Shown here: positions 53,127-62,146 of the stretch, one piece after another
Layout: the number at the start of each line of letters is the position of its first letter
Position numbering within the stretch: the first letter of the stretch is position 1
Assembly (NCBI GenBank): GCA_947504045.1
Contig: CANNFY010000001.1
Coordinates: forward strand, 930,001 to 994,000
DNA: 64,000 nucleotides
Origin: an uncultured Maribacter sp.
Lineage (GTDB): Bacteria > Bacteroidota > Bacteroidia > Flavobacteriales > Flavobacteriaceae
Direction of reading: 5' to 3'
Notes under the pieces: generated by a model
What the model was told of the DNA's origin: nothing
The model's database searches: none
What the model saw: only the letters and a program-made list of their open reading frames with translations
Made by a program: the position numbers and the translations under genes

Positions 53127-55874
53127 TTATACCTCTTTTTCTATAAACGGAATATTAGGGTTACAAATTTCTAATACTAGACGCTTGAGTTCTACTAAAA
53201 AAAGGTCAAGCGTTTCTTTATTTATAATAACATCTTCAGCACTTTTTTTAGGTCCTTTTTGGGTGTTAAATTTTAAGGTTCCTGCATTAAGGTTTTTAAA
53301 GGTTATAATACCTGCTTGTATTTCGGATATTGGGTTCTTAGAATTATACATTACACTATAGCAAAGAAGTTGAAAAGCTTTGCTATACGAGTAGTCTGTT
53401 ATACAATCTTCCCAGTTATTTATTTTAACATTTTTTGGTTCTACACGCCCAGTCTTATAATCTATTATTCTAAGTATACCATTTTCTTCATCAATACGAT
53501 CTAATTTTCCTTTTAATACTATTGGGTAATCTAATTCAGGAAACTTAAAAGTTACGCTTAGGTTTTGTTCTAATGCAAGTATTTTAATTGTATTATGCTG
53601 TATGTGTTTAATTTCTAGGTTTATAAATCGTTCTAAATATCTTAAAATTACGTTATAGGCAATTAAATTTTTACCATGTTGTATATCGCCTTCAGCATAT
53701 GTTTTTGCAAAATGTTTTTTTACAAGAGGTTTTATATTCTTTTTAGCTTCGTTTAGTAATTTAACATCAATTGTTTTGCCAATAAAAGGAGTATATAAAT
53801 CCTCTAAAGTATCATGAACAATTGTTCCAAAGGTATTAGCAGCAACCGTTTCTTCAACAGTTAGTAAATCATCTATTTTTAATAAATTTCGTTTATAAAA
53901 ATCTATAGGGTTACGTATATAATTACTTAGTGAAGTAGGAGAAAAACCATTAGTAGCATGGTTTCTAATAAGTTCTAATAAATTAGAATCTTTTTCTATT
54001 GTTTCATTTTCTTTATAGGATGCAACAACAGTTGGCGTTGCAATTTTTTCTGTAATATCAGGAATTTTATTTTCATCGGTTAAAAGCTGCATAATAAGTC
54101 TACTTTTTTCTCCTCCTTCTAATGCATCTGGTTCTGTATTATAAATTAAAAACACCTTTTTGGCACGCTGTAATAATCTATAAAAATGATACGTATACAC
54201 AGCATCTTTTTCTTTATAAGTTGGTAGACCATGCGCTATTTTTAAATCGAATGGAATAAAAGAGTTATTAGATTTACCTGATGGCAAAATACCTTCATTT
54301 ACAGAAGTAATAATTACCGTTTCAAAATCTAAATTTCTACTTTCTAACATACCCATAATTTGAAGTCCTTCTATTGGGTCTCCTCTAAAATCTACTGTTT
54401 CTGAAGATAGAAGCTCATTATAAAGGCTTAATAACGATTTTAAGTCGTTTACATACGTATGTTCTGTAAGTAATGTAAAAAGTTGATTAAATAGGTTGTT
54501 AAACCTATATAAGTATTCTAAAGCTAAAGAATTTTCTTGTTTAGTATATATTTCTCTTAGTTTAGATATAATTGTTAAGCATCTTTCTGTAAAGCTTAAA
54601 GGACTAAATTTTGTTTCCTGAAATAGGAATAAAATACAATCTTTATCTGCAGCAACAGATTTAATCTTTTCTGGAGTTATATAAGCCCAGTTTTTAGTTT
54701 TAATAGTGTTACTAATTGTAGTACTATTTGTTTTTATGGTATTATTTAAAAATGCTATTGTAGTTGGATGCGATATAAAATCTAATAAATTAGAATAAAA
54801 CCATCCTTTTGTGTTAGAAGTAATATATAATTCAAAAAATAATTTAAAAAAGCTAGCTAAAGGTGTTTTATCTAAGCTATAACCCATAGTAATATTTACC
54901 GACTTAATTTCTTTTGGAATAGAATTTAATATAGGGTTTAGTAAGGTTTCATCTGCTAAAATTATTGCGGTGTTTTTAATTGCAGTTTGCGATGTTTTTT
55001 TTATTTCTTTTAAAAGATTACCAACATACTTTGCTTGCGAAATGTTTTTTGGTGTGCCTATTATTTCTATTTTTTTAGAATTAGAGTAGTAATTACTTAC
55101 TCCTTTAAATTCATTAGAAATAAAATGTTTCCAATTTTTTTTGTGGTTTCTTAGAAATAACCCTGCATCATGTACAGGGTCATTTAAAAAACTAGTATCT
55201 ATATCCCAATAAATATCAGAACTGTGTTGTTTTAATATTTTTTGAATAATTATACTTTCAGATTCATTTAAAGCATTAAACCCTAAAAATATAAATGTTT
55301 TGTTTTGGTTTTGCTGCAAGTAAGTGTCTAACTTAATTGTTGCTGTTCTATACACTAAACCTTGGTGCCCTTTATTTTGTTGTAGTAAATAGGCGTTGAA
55401 GTTTTTATATATGTCCTCTATATTATTCCAAAAGAGCAAATAATTTTCCATTAGCTGTGTTTTTGGAGCTTCTGGAGACCAATGCGATATTTCTTGTATA
55501 GCGGATAGGTTAGTGAAAAGTTTTTGGGTATCTATTAAATACCTATCTATTTCATTAAAGTCTTGTAATAATGTTTGTCCCCATTTAGAAAAAGAAAAGA
55601 AGGATTCTATTTCTTTAGGTTTACTATTTAAATACGTATTATATAATGCAAAAAGCTGTTCTAGGTTTGATGCATAAGAGAGTTCAGATATTTTCTCAAT
55701 AAATGTTTCAATACTCCATATTTCAGGAGCAAAATTAGTTTTAGTTGTTTTTTTAGCAATAGAATTTTTTAAAAATGTACCAGCTCTTTTGCTCGGTAAA
55801 ATAAATATATGATCACTAAGACTAGTATTTTGGGATAGTATTTTGTCTAGTACTTCTTCTAAAAATCCATTCAT
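53127..55874 (-). CDS. AddB-like PD-(D/E)XK nuclease
   Basis: The 915-residue protein has a helicase-like fold without a clear Walker A (N-terminus IFILPSKRAGTFLKNSI), helicase-like remnants in the middle and a C-terminal RecB-family nuclease domain (about 660-915) with GKLDRIDEENGILRIIDYKTG, i.e. the D-x(n)-D-Y-K motif. Such proteins pair with AddA for double-strand break repair. The AddA-like partner is encoded 1.6 kb upstream on the same strand with ompA between. The iron-sulfur cysteines of Gram-positive AddB are not evident. Confidence 0.85.
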   Translation of the reverse strand: MNGFLEEVLDKILSQNTSLSDHIFILPSKRAGTFLKNSIAKKTTKTNFAPEIWSIETFIEKISELSYASNLEQLFALYNTYLNSKPKEIESFFSFSKWGQTLLQDFNEIDRYLIDTQKLFTNLSAIQEISHWSPEAPKTQLMENYLLFWNNIEDIYKNFNAYLLQQNKGHQGLVYRTATIKLDTYLQQNQNKTFIFLGFNALNESESIIIQKILKQHSSDIYWDIDTSFLNDPVHDAGLFLRNHKKNWKHFISNEFKGVSNYYSNSKKIEIIGTPKNISQAKYVGNLLKEIKKTSQTAIKNTAIILADETLLNPILNSIPKEIKSVNITMGYSLDKTPLASFFKLFFELYITSNTKGWFYSNLLDFISHPTTIAFLNNTIKTNSTTISNTIKTKNWAYITPEKIKSVAADKDCILFLFQETKFSPLSFTERCLTIISKLREIYTKQENSLALEYLYRFNNLFNQLFTLLTEHTYVNDLKSLLSLYNELLSSETVDFRGDPIEGLQIMGMLESRNLDFETVIITSVNEGILPSGKSNNSFIPFDLKIAHGLPTYKEKDAVYTYHFYRLLQRAKKVFLIYNTEPDALEGGEKSRLIMQLLTDENKIPDITEKIATPTVVASYKENETIEKDSNLLELIRNHATNGFSPTSLSNYIRNPIDFYKRNLLKIDDLLTVEETVAANTFGTIVHDTLEDLYTPFIGKTIDVKLLNEAKKNIKPLVKKHFAKTYAEGDIQHGKNLIAYNVILRYLERFINLEIKHIQHNTIKILALEQNLSVTFKFPELDYPIVLKGKLDRIDEENGILRIIDYKTGRVEPKNVKINNWEDCITDYSYSKAFQLLCYSVMYNSKNPISEIQAGIITFKNLNAGTLKFNTQKGPKKSAEDVIINKETLDLFLVELKRLVLEICNPNIPFIEKEV

Positions 55875-55887
55875 TTTTAAATATAAA

Positions 55888-55914
55888 AAAAGCTCCGCAA
55901 TTGCGGAGCTTTTA
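55888..55914 (-). terminator. Terminator after ompA
   Basis: AAAGCTCCGCAATTGCGGAGCTTT is a near-perfect palindrome; the minus strand ends in seven T. It separates ompA from the AddB-like gene, which starts 14 bp later. Confidence 0.85.
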
Positions 55915-55938
55915 ATTATGTTAAGATGTTAAAACTTC

Positions 55939-57285
55939 TTATTTAACTAAGTTAATTTCAACTCTTCTGTTAGATTTTCTACCAGCTCTAGTATTGTTAG
56001 TAGCTATAGGCTTATCTTCTCCGTATCCGATAGCAGTTAATCTATCAGCACCAATACCTTTTTCAATTAAGAAATCACGTACTGAATTTGCTCTAGAGTC
56101 AGATAATTTTTGGTTTAATTTAGAACTACCAACGCTATCTGTATGACCTTCTACTGTAAATTTAGCATTAGGATACTCAGCTAAGATTGTAATAATATCA
56201 ACCATTACAGAAGTAGATTCCGCTTTGATAGAAGATTTACCTGTATCAAATAAGATAGTTCTAGCATATTCGTTTAATTGCTTTTGAACTTCTTCAGTTA
56301 CTTCAGGACAACCGTTGTTTGCAACAGTACCAGCAACTTCTGGACAAGCATCATCTTTATCTAAAACGCTATCTCCATCTTTATCAGCCCAAGGACAACC
56401 TTTGTTTTCAGCAGGACCAGCCTCTTCAGCACATTCGTCATCTTTATCAGCAACACCGTCACCATCAGCATCAGGACATCCAGCTAAAGCAGCTAAACCA
56501 GCAGCTTCTGGACAAGCATCATCTTTATCAGCAACACCGTCACCGTCAGAATCAGGACAACCATTCATTTCTTTAGTACCAGCAGCATTAGGACAAGCAT
56601 CTTTACTATCTTCTATACCATCACCATCAGCATCAGGACAACCGTTGAAAGCTTCTAAACCAGCAACTTCTGGACAAGCATCATCTTTGTCATAAACACC
56701 GTCACCATCAGTATCTGTACCACCAAATTTAATTGCTATACCAGCCATATGTTGCCAGTGTGGTGCTAAATAATCTTCAAAAGAGTGCTTGTAAGCAGTT
56801 TGTACTGTAAGACCAATGTTTTCTGTAAACCAAAAGTTTACACCAACACCACCGTTTGCTGTACCAGCTCCGATTTCATCAATCCAACTGTAACCACCAC
56901 CAACTTCAACGAAAGGATCGATACAAGTGTTTTTTAAGAAATTGTACTTAATAGTACCGTCAATACCATAGTAAGATAAATCAGCTACATCAGTATCTCC
57001 CCATTTAGTAATTTTGTTTAAAGAACCTCTTACTCCAACAGAAAAGCCATCGCTAACATTTTTAGACACCGCTATGTAAGATAGAGATGGTAAAATGTTC
57101 CAATGATCAGTTGCATTAAAAAGCTCATTTCCGAAAGAACTCCCTTCAAAGTCACCTGTTGGGTATACGTCTACTGCGTTAGCCCCAAAACTAACCTGCC
57201 ATGGGTTATTTTCGTCTTGCGCTTGTATGTTGTTAAAACCTACAACAAGTAGAGCAACAACCAATAATTTGCTAAGATGTTTCAT
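55939..57285 (-). CDS. OmpA family protein with thrombospondin type 3 repeats
   Basis: The 448-residue outer membrane protein has a signal peptide (cleavage near IQAQD), an eight-stranded barrel-like region (to about 195), five calcium-binding TSP3-like repeats with DxDGDGxxDxxDxCP (about 197-325) and a C-terminal OmpA peptidoglycan-binding domain (about 335-448, [29 protein letters not shown]). It links the outer membrane to peptidoglycan. It has its own promoter and terminator between the two recombination genes. Confidence 0.95.
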   Translation of the reverse strand: MKHLSKLLVVALLVVGFNNIQAQDENNPWQVSFGANAVDVYPTGDFEGSSFGNELFNATDHWNILPSLSYIAVSKNVSDGFSVGVRGSLNKITKWGDTDVADLSYYGIDGTIKYNFLKNTCIDPFVEVGGGYSWIDEIGAGTANGGVGVNFWFTENIGLTVQTAYKHSFEDYLAPHWQHMAGIAIKFGGTDTDGDGVYDKDDACPEVAGLEAFNGCPDADGDGIEDSKDACPNAAGTKEMNGCPDSDGDGVADKDDACPEAAGLAALAGCPDADGDGVADKDDECAEEAGPAENKGCPWADKDGDSVLDKDDACPEVAGTVANNGCPEVTEEVQKQLNEYARTILFDTGKSSIKAESTSVMVDIITILAEYPNAKFTVEGHTDSVGSSKLNQKLSDSRANSVRDFLIEKGIGADRLTAIGYGEDKPIATNNTRAGRKSNRRVEINLVK

Positions 57286-57319
57286 GTTTAAATTTTTAAG
57301 TTTAAGTGTTTATTAGCTG

Positions 57320-57349
57320 CAAATGTAAGTTGTTAAATATTATTAACAA
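57320..57349 (-). promoter_or_regulatory. Promoter of ompA
   Basis: On the minus strand TTG (57347-57349), a 19-bp spacer and TACATTTG (57320-57327) match the Bacteroidota consensus exactly, ending 34 bp before the ATG. Confidence 0.82.
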
Positions 57350-57476
57350 AATCAATTTCCTATTTTTTTTAACGTATTTTATAGAAAAAAGTATGCATTT
57401 TATCGAAATTTAACAATATTCATTACTGTAATTTTCCTATTTAGTATGTAAGTCTATATATAAGGCTTTCATTACA

Positions 57477-60400
57477 TTAGATAAATTCTACTTCTATTTT
57501 ATCATTTATATATATAATAATTTTATTTTTTACTTGGTAACCCATATTAGTTAATGCGTCTGCATACTCATAAACTTGCTGGTAATAGCGTGTATTTTTT
57601 TTGCCAGTTTTATAATCTATTACATTTGCTTCTTTATTATGTATTGTTACTCTGTCTGGTCTTAATACAGTACCTTCTTTTGTTATTATTTCTTTTTCAT
57701 TAAAAACTGTAATGTCTTCTTCATAAAAAGATGTAACTTCTGGGTGATTTATAATTTCTTTAAGCTTTTTATTTACGGTTTCTGCTTCCTCTTTATTTAT
57801 TTCTCCGGTACTAATAGCCTTGTTAATTGCTTGTTTTATGTCGTTTTTGGTTATTATATTGTTTAATAAGTTATGGTATAGATTACCTGTATTTATAGCA
57901 TCTTCTCTTGTTGTATTCCATAAAGAGCCAGATGTTGTTATTATATTAAAACTAGGTCTATCTTTTTCGGTATATATATAAGGTATACTATTTTGGCTAT
58001 ATATAGTGTGCTCTTCTTTTATTTTTTTAGGGAGATTACCAAAGGTGTATTCTAGATTTTCTAAGTTCCAAAGATTATTTTGTACTAAATACTCTATAAA
58101 CATGCCAGAGTAGGATGTTTTTTTATAAGAGCCATTTTTGTTAAGGTCTTTTTCTGTGTATATATATAATGCTTTAACAGCTCTTGTTAGTGCTACATAT
58201 AATACATTAAAGGCGTCTAATTCTAATTTATATTCTTCTTCGTTATATATAGTTTCTGTTAGCGTATTGTAATTTATAGCCTCTTGTTTTTTATTTATTA
58301 AAAGTTCTTTAAACCCAGTAGAAGATTCTAAAGTGTTTGGCACCCAAAGTTTTGGGTCTATTTCTTCATTAAAATTTGTTGTGGCAAAGGGGAATATAAC
58401 TATGTTAAATTCTAGTCCTTTAGATTTATGAACAGTCATTATTTGTACTGCATTCATAGTTTCTGGAGTACAAATACTAAGAACATCTTCTTTTTTTGTC
58501 CAATAGTTTAAAAAAGTTTGAAGATCTGCACTATTGTTTTGCTCTACTTCTAATATTACATCTAGAAAGTAATTAATATATGCATCTGAGCTTTCCGCTA
58601 AATTAAATTGCTTTATGGCATATTCTACAGTATCAAAAACGGAGGCTAGCTCTACTTGGGTAGTATTGTAATTAAAATCTTTTTTAAACAACTCTTGCAT
58701 AGCATTAATGTTAGATGCTATATAGTTATGTTTGTTTTGCGAGCTTTTAGATAAAAAAGATAATATTAAGTAGTTGTTTTCTTTGTCATTAGGTTGTAAA
58801 CTGTACTTTAATAGGGCTATTAGAAAAACAATTTTTGGACTATTTTTAAGAAGAAGACTTTCTGAAGATAGTATTGGTATTTTATTTTGCATTAAAAAAT
58901 TTGCAATTAAAATACCATGTTTCTTTTTTCTAGTTAATATACAAATGTCATTATATGTATAATTCTCTTTTGTTACGGCATGTATAGTTTCTAGTATTTT
59001 TTTACAGTAAATTTCTTCTTCATTATTTTCTTTTTCTATAAAATGTAAAGAAACTAAACCACCTTTTTTATGGTTTACCCCTTGTTTATTGCCATCTACA
59101 AATAAATTTTTATAATTTTCTTTATTTAAAAAGGTGCTAGTTGTAGAAAAAAATGAGTTTGTAAACTGTATTATTTCATCATAACTACGGTAATTGTTAG
59201 GTAGGTTGTTAACGTTTGGGTTTATTACAAATGGGTTTGTTTTTGTATTTGCAAGGTTTAAAAATTGTTCTGCTTTTCCTCCTCGCCATCTATATATAGC
59301 TTGCTTAGCATCTCCCACTAAAAAAAGAGAGCCTGTTTTTCCGGATAAATCTTGACTTTCTAAGGCATTACTCATTAATGGTATTAGGTTGTTCCATTGC
59401 ATTTCAGAAGTATCTTGAAATTCATCTACAAAATAATGCCTGTATTTTTCTCCTAATCTTTCATATATAAATGGCGCTGGTTGGTTTTTTATTTCATTAG
59501 ATATAATGGTATTAAATTCTGTAATTGAAAGTTGGTCTTTTTCTTTTTGTATGTTTTTTACTTCTTTATGTATTGCATTTAAAACTGTTAAAGGCACTAA
59601 ATTTTTATAAGCATTTTTATAAAAAACCCTGGTGTATATTAGTTTTTTTATAATTAAATAGCTTTGTAGTAACTGCTTAGAAAGTTCTTCTGTAGGTTTA
59701 GAAACAGTTTTTTTAACTATTTTGTTATTTATTAAGTCTTGTTCAAGCTTATTTGCATATAGTTTACTGGGTTCAAAAACATCTTCTCCAATTTTTTTAA
59801 AATGGTTAGGTAGCGTTCCTCTTGTAAAATCGCTAAACTCAAATCCTAATTCTGGTAATAATAGTAAGGTGTTTTTTGCAGCTTCTTTAACATCAATTTC
59901 AATTTTAGATATTTTATTTAGTAATTCTTTTTTTAGTTTTAAAAAGTCATCAATACTTTTTGTTCTAAGAGGGTCTAAATGTTTTGTTTGATTTTCATTA
60001 AACAATAGCTTCCCTATTTTATTTAGATCTATTGCAATGTCCCAACTTTTATCATTGTCAATTTTTTCTATTGCAAAATCTAAAAGTACTTTAGTAAGTT
60101 TATCGTTAGAGCCAGCTTTATTTATTAAAGAAGACACAGCTTCATCTAATAATAGAGTAGTGTCTAAAACAACTTCAAAATTTTGAGGCAGTTTTAAATC
60201 TTTTGCAAAAGTTCGTATAAGTCTATGTGTAAACTTATCTATAGTAGAAATATCAAAAAATGCATAATTATGCAAAATACTTTTAAGTACACTTTTGCTT
60301 TTAGTTTGTAGTGTAGGAGCATCTAAATTAAGTTCTTTCATAATATCCAAAAACATGGTAGATGCGGTATCTGTAGTTTTGGTTTTACTAAATTCAAATA

Positions 60401-60578
60401 AACTATTAACAATACGCTGTTTCATCTCATTTACTGCTTTGTTGGTAAATGTTATGGCAAGTATTTGTTTAAAAGAGTGTGTGGAAGATAAAATGGTTTT
60501 AATATATTCTTTAGATAGAACATAGGTTTTTCCGGAACCAGCAGAGGCGTTGTATATTTTATAAGAAGCTTGTTGCAA
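57477..60578 (-). CDS. AddA-like UvrD helicase-nuclease
   Basis: The 1033-residue protein has an SF1A helicase with Walker A ASAGSGKTYVLSKEY (about 11-25), Walker B VDEFQDTSEMQW (about 390), VGDAKQAIYRWRGG, motif V/VI VMTVHKSKGLEFNIV and YVALTRAVKALYIYT, and a C-terminal PD-(D/E)XK nuclease (about 880-1033, RPDRVTIHN and VIDYKTGK). It should unwind and resect DNA ends together with the AddB-like protein. It is divergent from sod across a 117-bp gap. Confidence 0.9.
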   Translation of the reverse strand: MQQASYKIYNASAGSGKTYVLSKEYIKTILSSTHSFKQILAITFTNKAVNEMKQRIVNSLFEFSKTKTTDTASTMFLDIMKELNLDAPTLQTKSKSVLKSILHNYAFFDISTIDKFTHRLIRTFAKDLKLPQNFEVVLDTTLLLDEAVSSLINKAGSNDKLTKVLLDFAIEKIDNDKSWDIAIDLNKIGKLLFNENQTKHLDPLRTKSIDDFLKLKKELLNKISKIEIDVKEAAKNTLLLLPELGFEFSDFTRGTLPNHFKKIGEDVFEPSKLYANKLEQDLINNKIVKKTVSKPTEELSKQLLQSYLIIKKLIYTRVFYKNAYKNLVPLTVLNAIHKEVKNIQKEKDQLSITEFNTIISNEIKNQPAPFIYERLGEKYRHYFVDEFQDTSEMQWNNLIPLMSNALESQDLSGKTGSLFLVGDAKQAIYRWRGGKAEQFLNLANTKTNPFVINPNVNNLPNNYRSYDEIIQFTNSFFSTTSTFLNKENYKNLFVDGNKQGVNHKKGGLVSLHFIEKENNEEEIYCKKILETIHAVTKENYTYNDICILTRKKKHGILIANFLMQNKIPILSSESLLLKNSPKIVFLIALLKYSLQPNDKENNYLILSFLSKSSQNKHNYIASNINAMQELFKKDFNYNTTQVELASVFDTVEYAIKQFNLAESSDAYINYFLDVILEVEQNNSADLQTFLNYWTKKEDVLSICTPETMNAVQIMTVHKSKGLEFNIVIFPFATTNFNEEIDPKLWVPNTLESSTGFKELLINKKQEAINYNTLTETIYNEEEYKLELDAFNVLYVALTRAVKALYIYTEKDLNKNGSYKKTSYSGMFIEYLVQNNLWNLENLEYTFGNLPKKIKEEHTIYSQNSIPYIYTEKDRPSFNIITTSGSLWNTTREDAINTGNLYHNLLNNIITKNDIKQAINKAISTGEINKEEAETVNKKLKEIINHPEVTSFYEEDITVFNEKEIITKEGTVLRPDRVTIHNKEANVIDYKTGKKNTRYYQQVYEYADALTNMGYQVKNKIIIYINDKIEVEFI

Positions 60579-60631
60579 AGTGTTTTATATGCAAAGTACA
60601 AAATAATGTATTGTTCTTAACAAAGAATTAA

Positions 60632-60662
60632 TTGAATGTACCACTTAAAAACAGTAAATTTG
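60632..60662 (+). promoter_or_regulatory. Promoter of sod
   Basis: TTG (60632-60634), a 20-bp spacer and TAAATTTG (60655-60662) match the Bacteroidota consensus; the ATG is 33 bp further. Confidence 0.75.
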
Positions 60663-60695
60663 ATGTAGGAATTTAATATTTAAAATATAGAAATT

Positions 60696-61304
60696 ATGGC
60701 TTTTGAATTACCAAAACTACCTTACGCTTATGATGCGTTAGAACCACATATTGATGCTAGAACTATGGAAATACACCATACAAAGCACCATAACGGGTAT
60801 ACAACAAAATTAAATGGAGCTATTGATGGTACTGCTTTAGCAGAAAAATCAATAGAAGAAATTTTAGATACTTTAGATATGTCTAATGGAGCTGTTAGAA
60901 ATAATGGTGGTGGTTTTTATAACCATTCTTTATTTTGGGAAATACTTTCTCCAAACGGTGGAGGAGAGCCTACAGGAGAATTAGCAAGTGCTATAACTTC
61001 TGCATTTGGTTCTTTTGAAGAATTTAAAAATAAATTTAGTACTGCTGCTGGAACAAGATTTGGTTCTGGTTGGGCATGGCTTTGTGTACATAAAGGTGGA
61101 AAAGTAGAAGTATGTTCTACACCAAACCAAGATAATCCATTAATGCCTGAAACTGGGTGTGGAGGTTTTCCTATTTTAGGTTTAGACGTATGGGAGCATG
61201 CATATTACTTAAATTATCAAAATAGAAGACCAGATTATGTTAATGCATTTTTTAATGTAATTAATTGGGATAAAGTTTCTGCTTTATATGAAGCTAATAA
61301 ATAA
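60696..61304 (+). CDS. Superoxide dismutase (Fe/Mn type)
   Basis: The 202-residue enzyme converts superoxide to oxygen and hydrogen peroxide. The metal ligands are all seen: His27 in [11 protein letters not shown], His in [10 protein letters not shown], and Asp and His in [28 protein letters not shown] is typical of the manganese or cambialistic type. It has its own promoter and a long terminator, so it is monocistronic. Confidence 0.95.
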   Translation: MAFELPKLPYAYDALEPHIDARTMEIHHTKHHNGYTTKLNGAIDGTALAEKSIEEILDTLDMSNGAVRNNGGGFYNHSLFWEILSPNGGGEPTGELASAITSAFGSFEEFKNKFSTAAGTRFGSGWAWLCVHKGGKVEVCSTPNQDNPLMPETGCGGFPILGLDVWEHAYYLNYQNRRPDYVNAFFNVINWDKVSALYEANK

Positions 61305-61338
61305 GATATTACTTAGGTAAAACACTGTTAATTAGTAT

Positions 61339-61377
61339 AAAAGCCGCCTTGTTTTTTTAAACAAGGCGGCTTTTTTT
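61339..61377 (+). terminator. Terminator after sod
   Basis: A 16-bp perfect stem (AAAAGCCGCCTTGTTT with its complement) around TTTT, followed by a T run. Confidence 0.93.
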
Positions 61378-61384
61378 ATAATAG

Positions 61385-61467
61385 AAAAGGGCGGAGAAGT
61401 CTCCACCCTTTTCGTCCCAAATCTTACCATAAACTTAACCTACTTATGCTATGGCAGCACTAAATTA
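61385..61467 (-). ncRNA. Tandem small RNA gene, copy A
   Basis: On the minus strand a 38-nt conserved block begins CCATAGC at 61454 (one base differs from the other copies), followed by a terminator hairpin GGGTGGAG-ACTT-CTCCGCCC (one G-U) and TTTT. Box TAATTTAG lies at 61467-61460, exactly 5 nt upstream of the block. The RNA would be about 70 nt. Function unknown. Confidence 0.65.
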
Positions 61468-61570
61468 CTGGTATTGTGGGACATAAAAAAGTAATTTTAA
61501 TTAATTTTTTTTGAGCTAATACGTAAAATTGACAGATTTATCTTGTTAAATGTCTGGTTTTCAGCAATGA

Positions 61571-61652
61571 AAAAGGCGAAGCATAGCTCCGCCTTTTTCC
61601 CCCAAATCTTACCATGAACTTAACCTACTTATGCTATGGTTCTCCAAAAGTA
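61571..61652 (-). ncRNA. Tandem small RNA gene, copy B
   Basis: The conserved block starts at 61639, and the hairpin AGGCGGAG-CTATG-CTTCGCCT with T run ends the RNA. Box TACTTTTG at 61652-61645 is 5 nt upstream and matches TAnnTTTG exactly. About 69 nt. Confidence 0.7.
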
Positions 61653-61786
61653 ATGTAAAGTACTAAAGCTTAAAAAGGTATTAGATAAAGCAACCATATC
61701 TTTAGTTAAAGTGCTAAATATTGCCTTTGGGTAGTTAATTTGTATAGTTGTTTGGAAATATCACTATATAAGAGAAGTATATAAAA

Positions 61787-61869
61787 ATAAAAAGACGAAG
61801 CAATGCTCCGTCTTTTCCCCAAATCTTACCATGAACTTAACCTACTTATGCTATGGTCCTTCAAAAGTA
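61787..61869 (-). ncRNA. Tandem small RNA gene, copy C
   Basis: The conserved block starts at 61856. The hairpin reads AGACGGAGC-ATT-GCTTCGTCT, in which an A-T pair replaces the G-C pair of copies B and D. Box TACTTTTG at 61869-61862 is 5 nt upstream. About 70 nt. Confidence 0.7.
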
Positions 61870-61972
61870 AATTCTTTTTTTATTACTGCCATTTGTTTTA
61901 GGTAAACGTACTATATATATAGTTATATGGTATTTTATGCAATAAAATAAACATTGTTTAGGTATATAAAAT

Positions 61973-62056
61973 AAAAAAGGCGGAGAAGTCTCCGCCTTTT
62001 TTGCCCCAAATCTTACCATGAACTTAACCTACTTATGCTATGGCAAAACTAAAATA
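61973..62056 (-). ncRNA. Tandem small RNA gene, copy D
   Basis: The conserved block starts at 62043 and the hairpin AGGCGGAG-ACTT-CTCCGCCT is perfect, with six T after it. Box TATTTTAG at 62056-62049 is 5 nt upstream. About 71 nt. It is the copy nearest the purF-type gene. Confidence 0.7.
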
Positions 62057-62100
62057 GTCTTGTACCATACCATAGTAGCATATTGCCGCTGAAATGTACT

Positions 62101-62144
62101 TTTTATCGATGAAATACACAATCGTGTGCATTTCATCGATAAAA
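62101..62144. repeat. Long inverted repeat downstream of the purF-type gene
   Basis: TTTTATCGATGAAAT (62101-62115) pairs perfectly with its complement (62130-62144), with an inner ACAC/GTGT pairing. It sits 2 bp after the stop codon (minus strand), so it is probably the 3' end or terminator of that transcript, though without a T run beyond the stem. Confidence 0.55.
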
Positions 62145-62146
62145 TC

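Noticed and set aside
56315-56695. A 126-residue plus-strand frame opposite ompA
   Set aside because: It is the antisense image of the calcium-binding repeats: low-complexity Ser/Ala/Pro repeats with no own signals.
61385-62043. Short open frames starting ATGGTAAGATTTGGG in the conserved block of the small RNA copies
   Set aside because: The frame runs straight into the terminator hairpin and the copies have different reading frames after MVRFG; no conserved protein can result.
61385-62056. CRISPR array
   Set aside because: The repeats are longer than typical, spaced by about 150 nt of unrelated AT-rich sequence, each with a terminator, and no cas gene is in the window.
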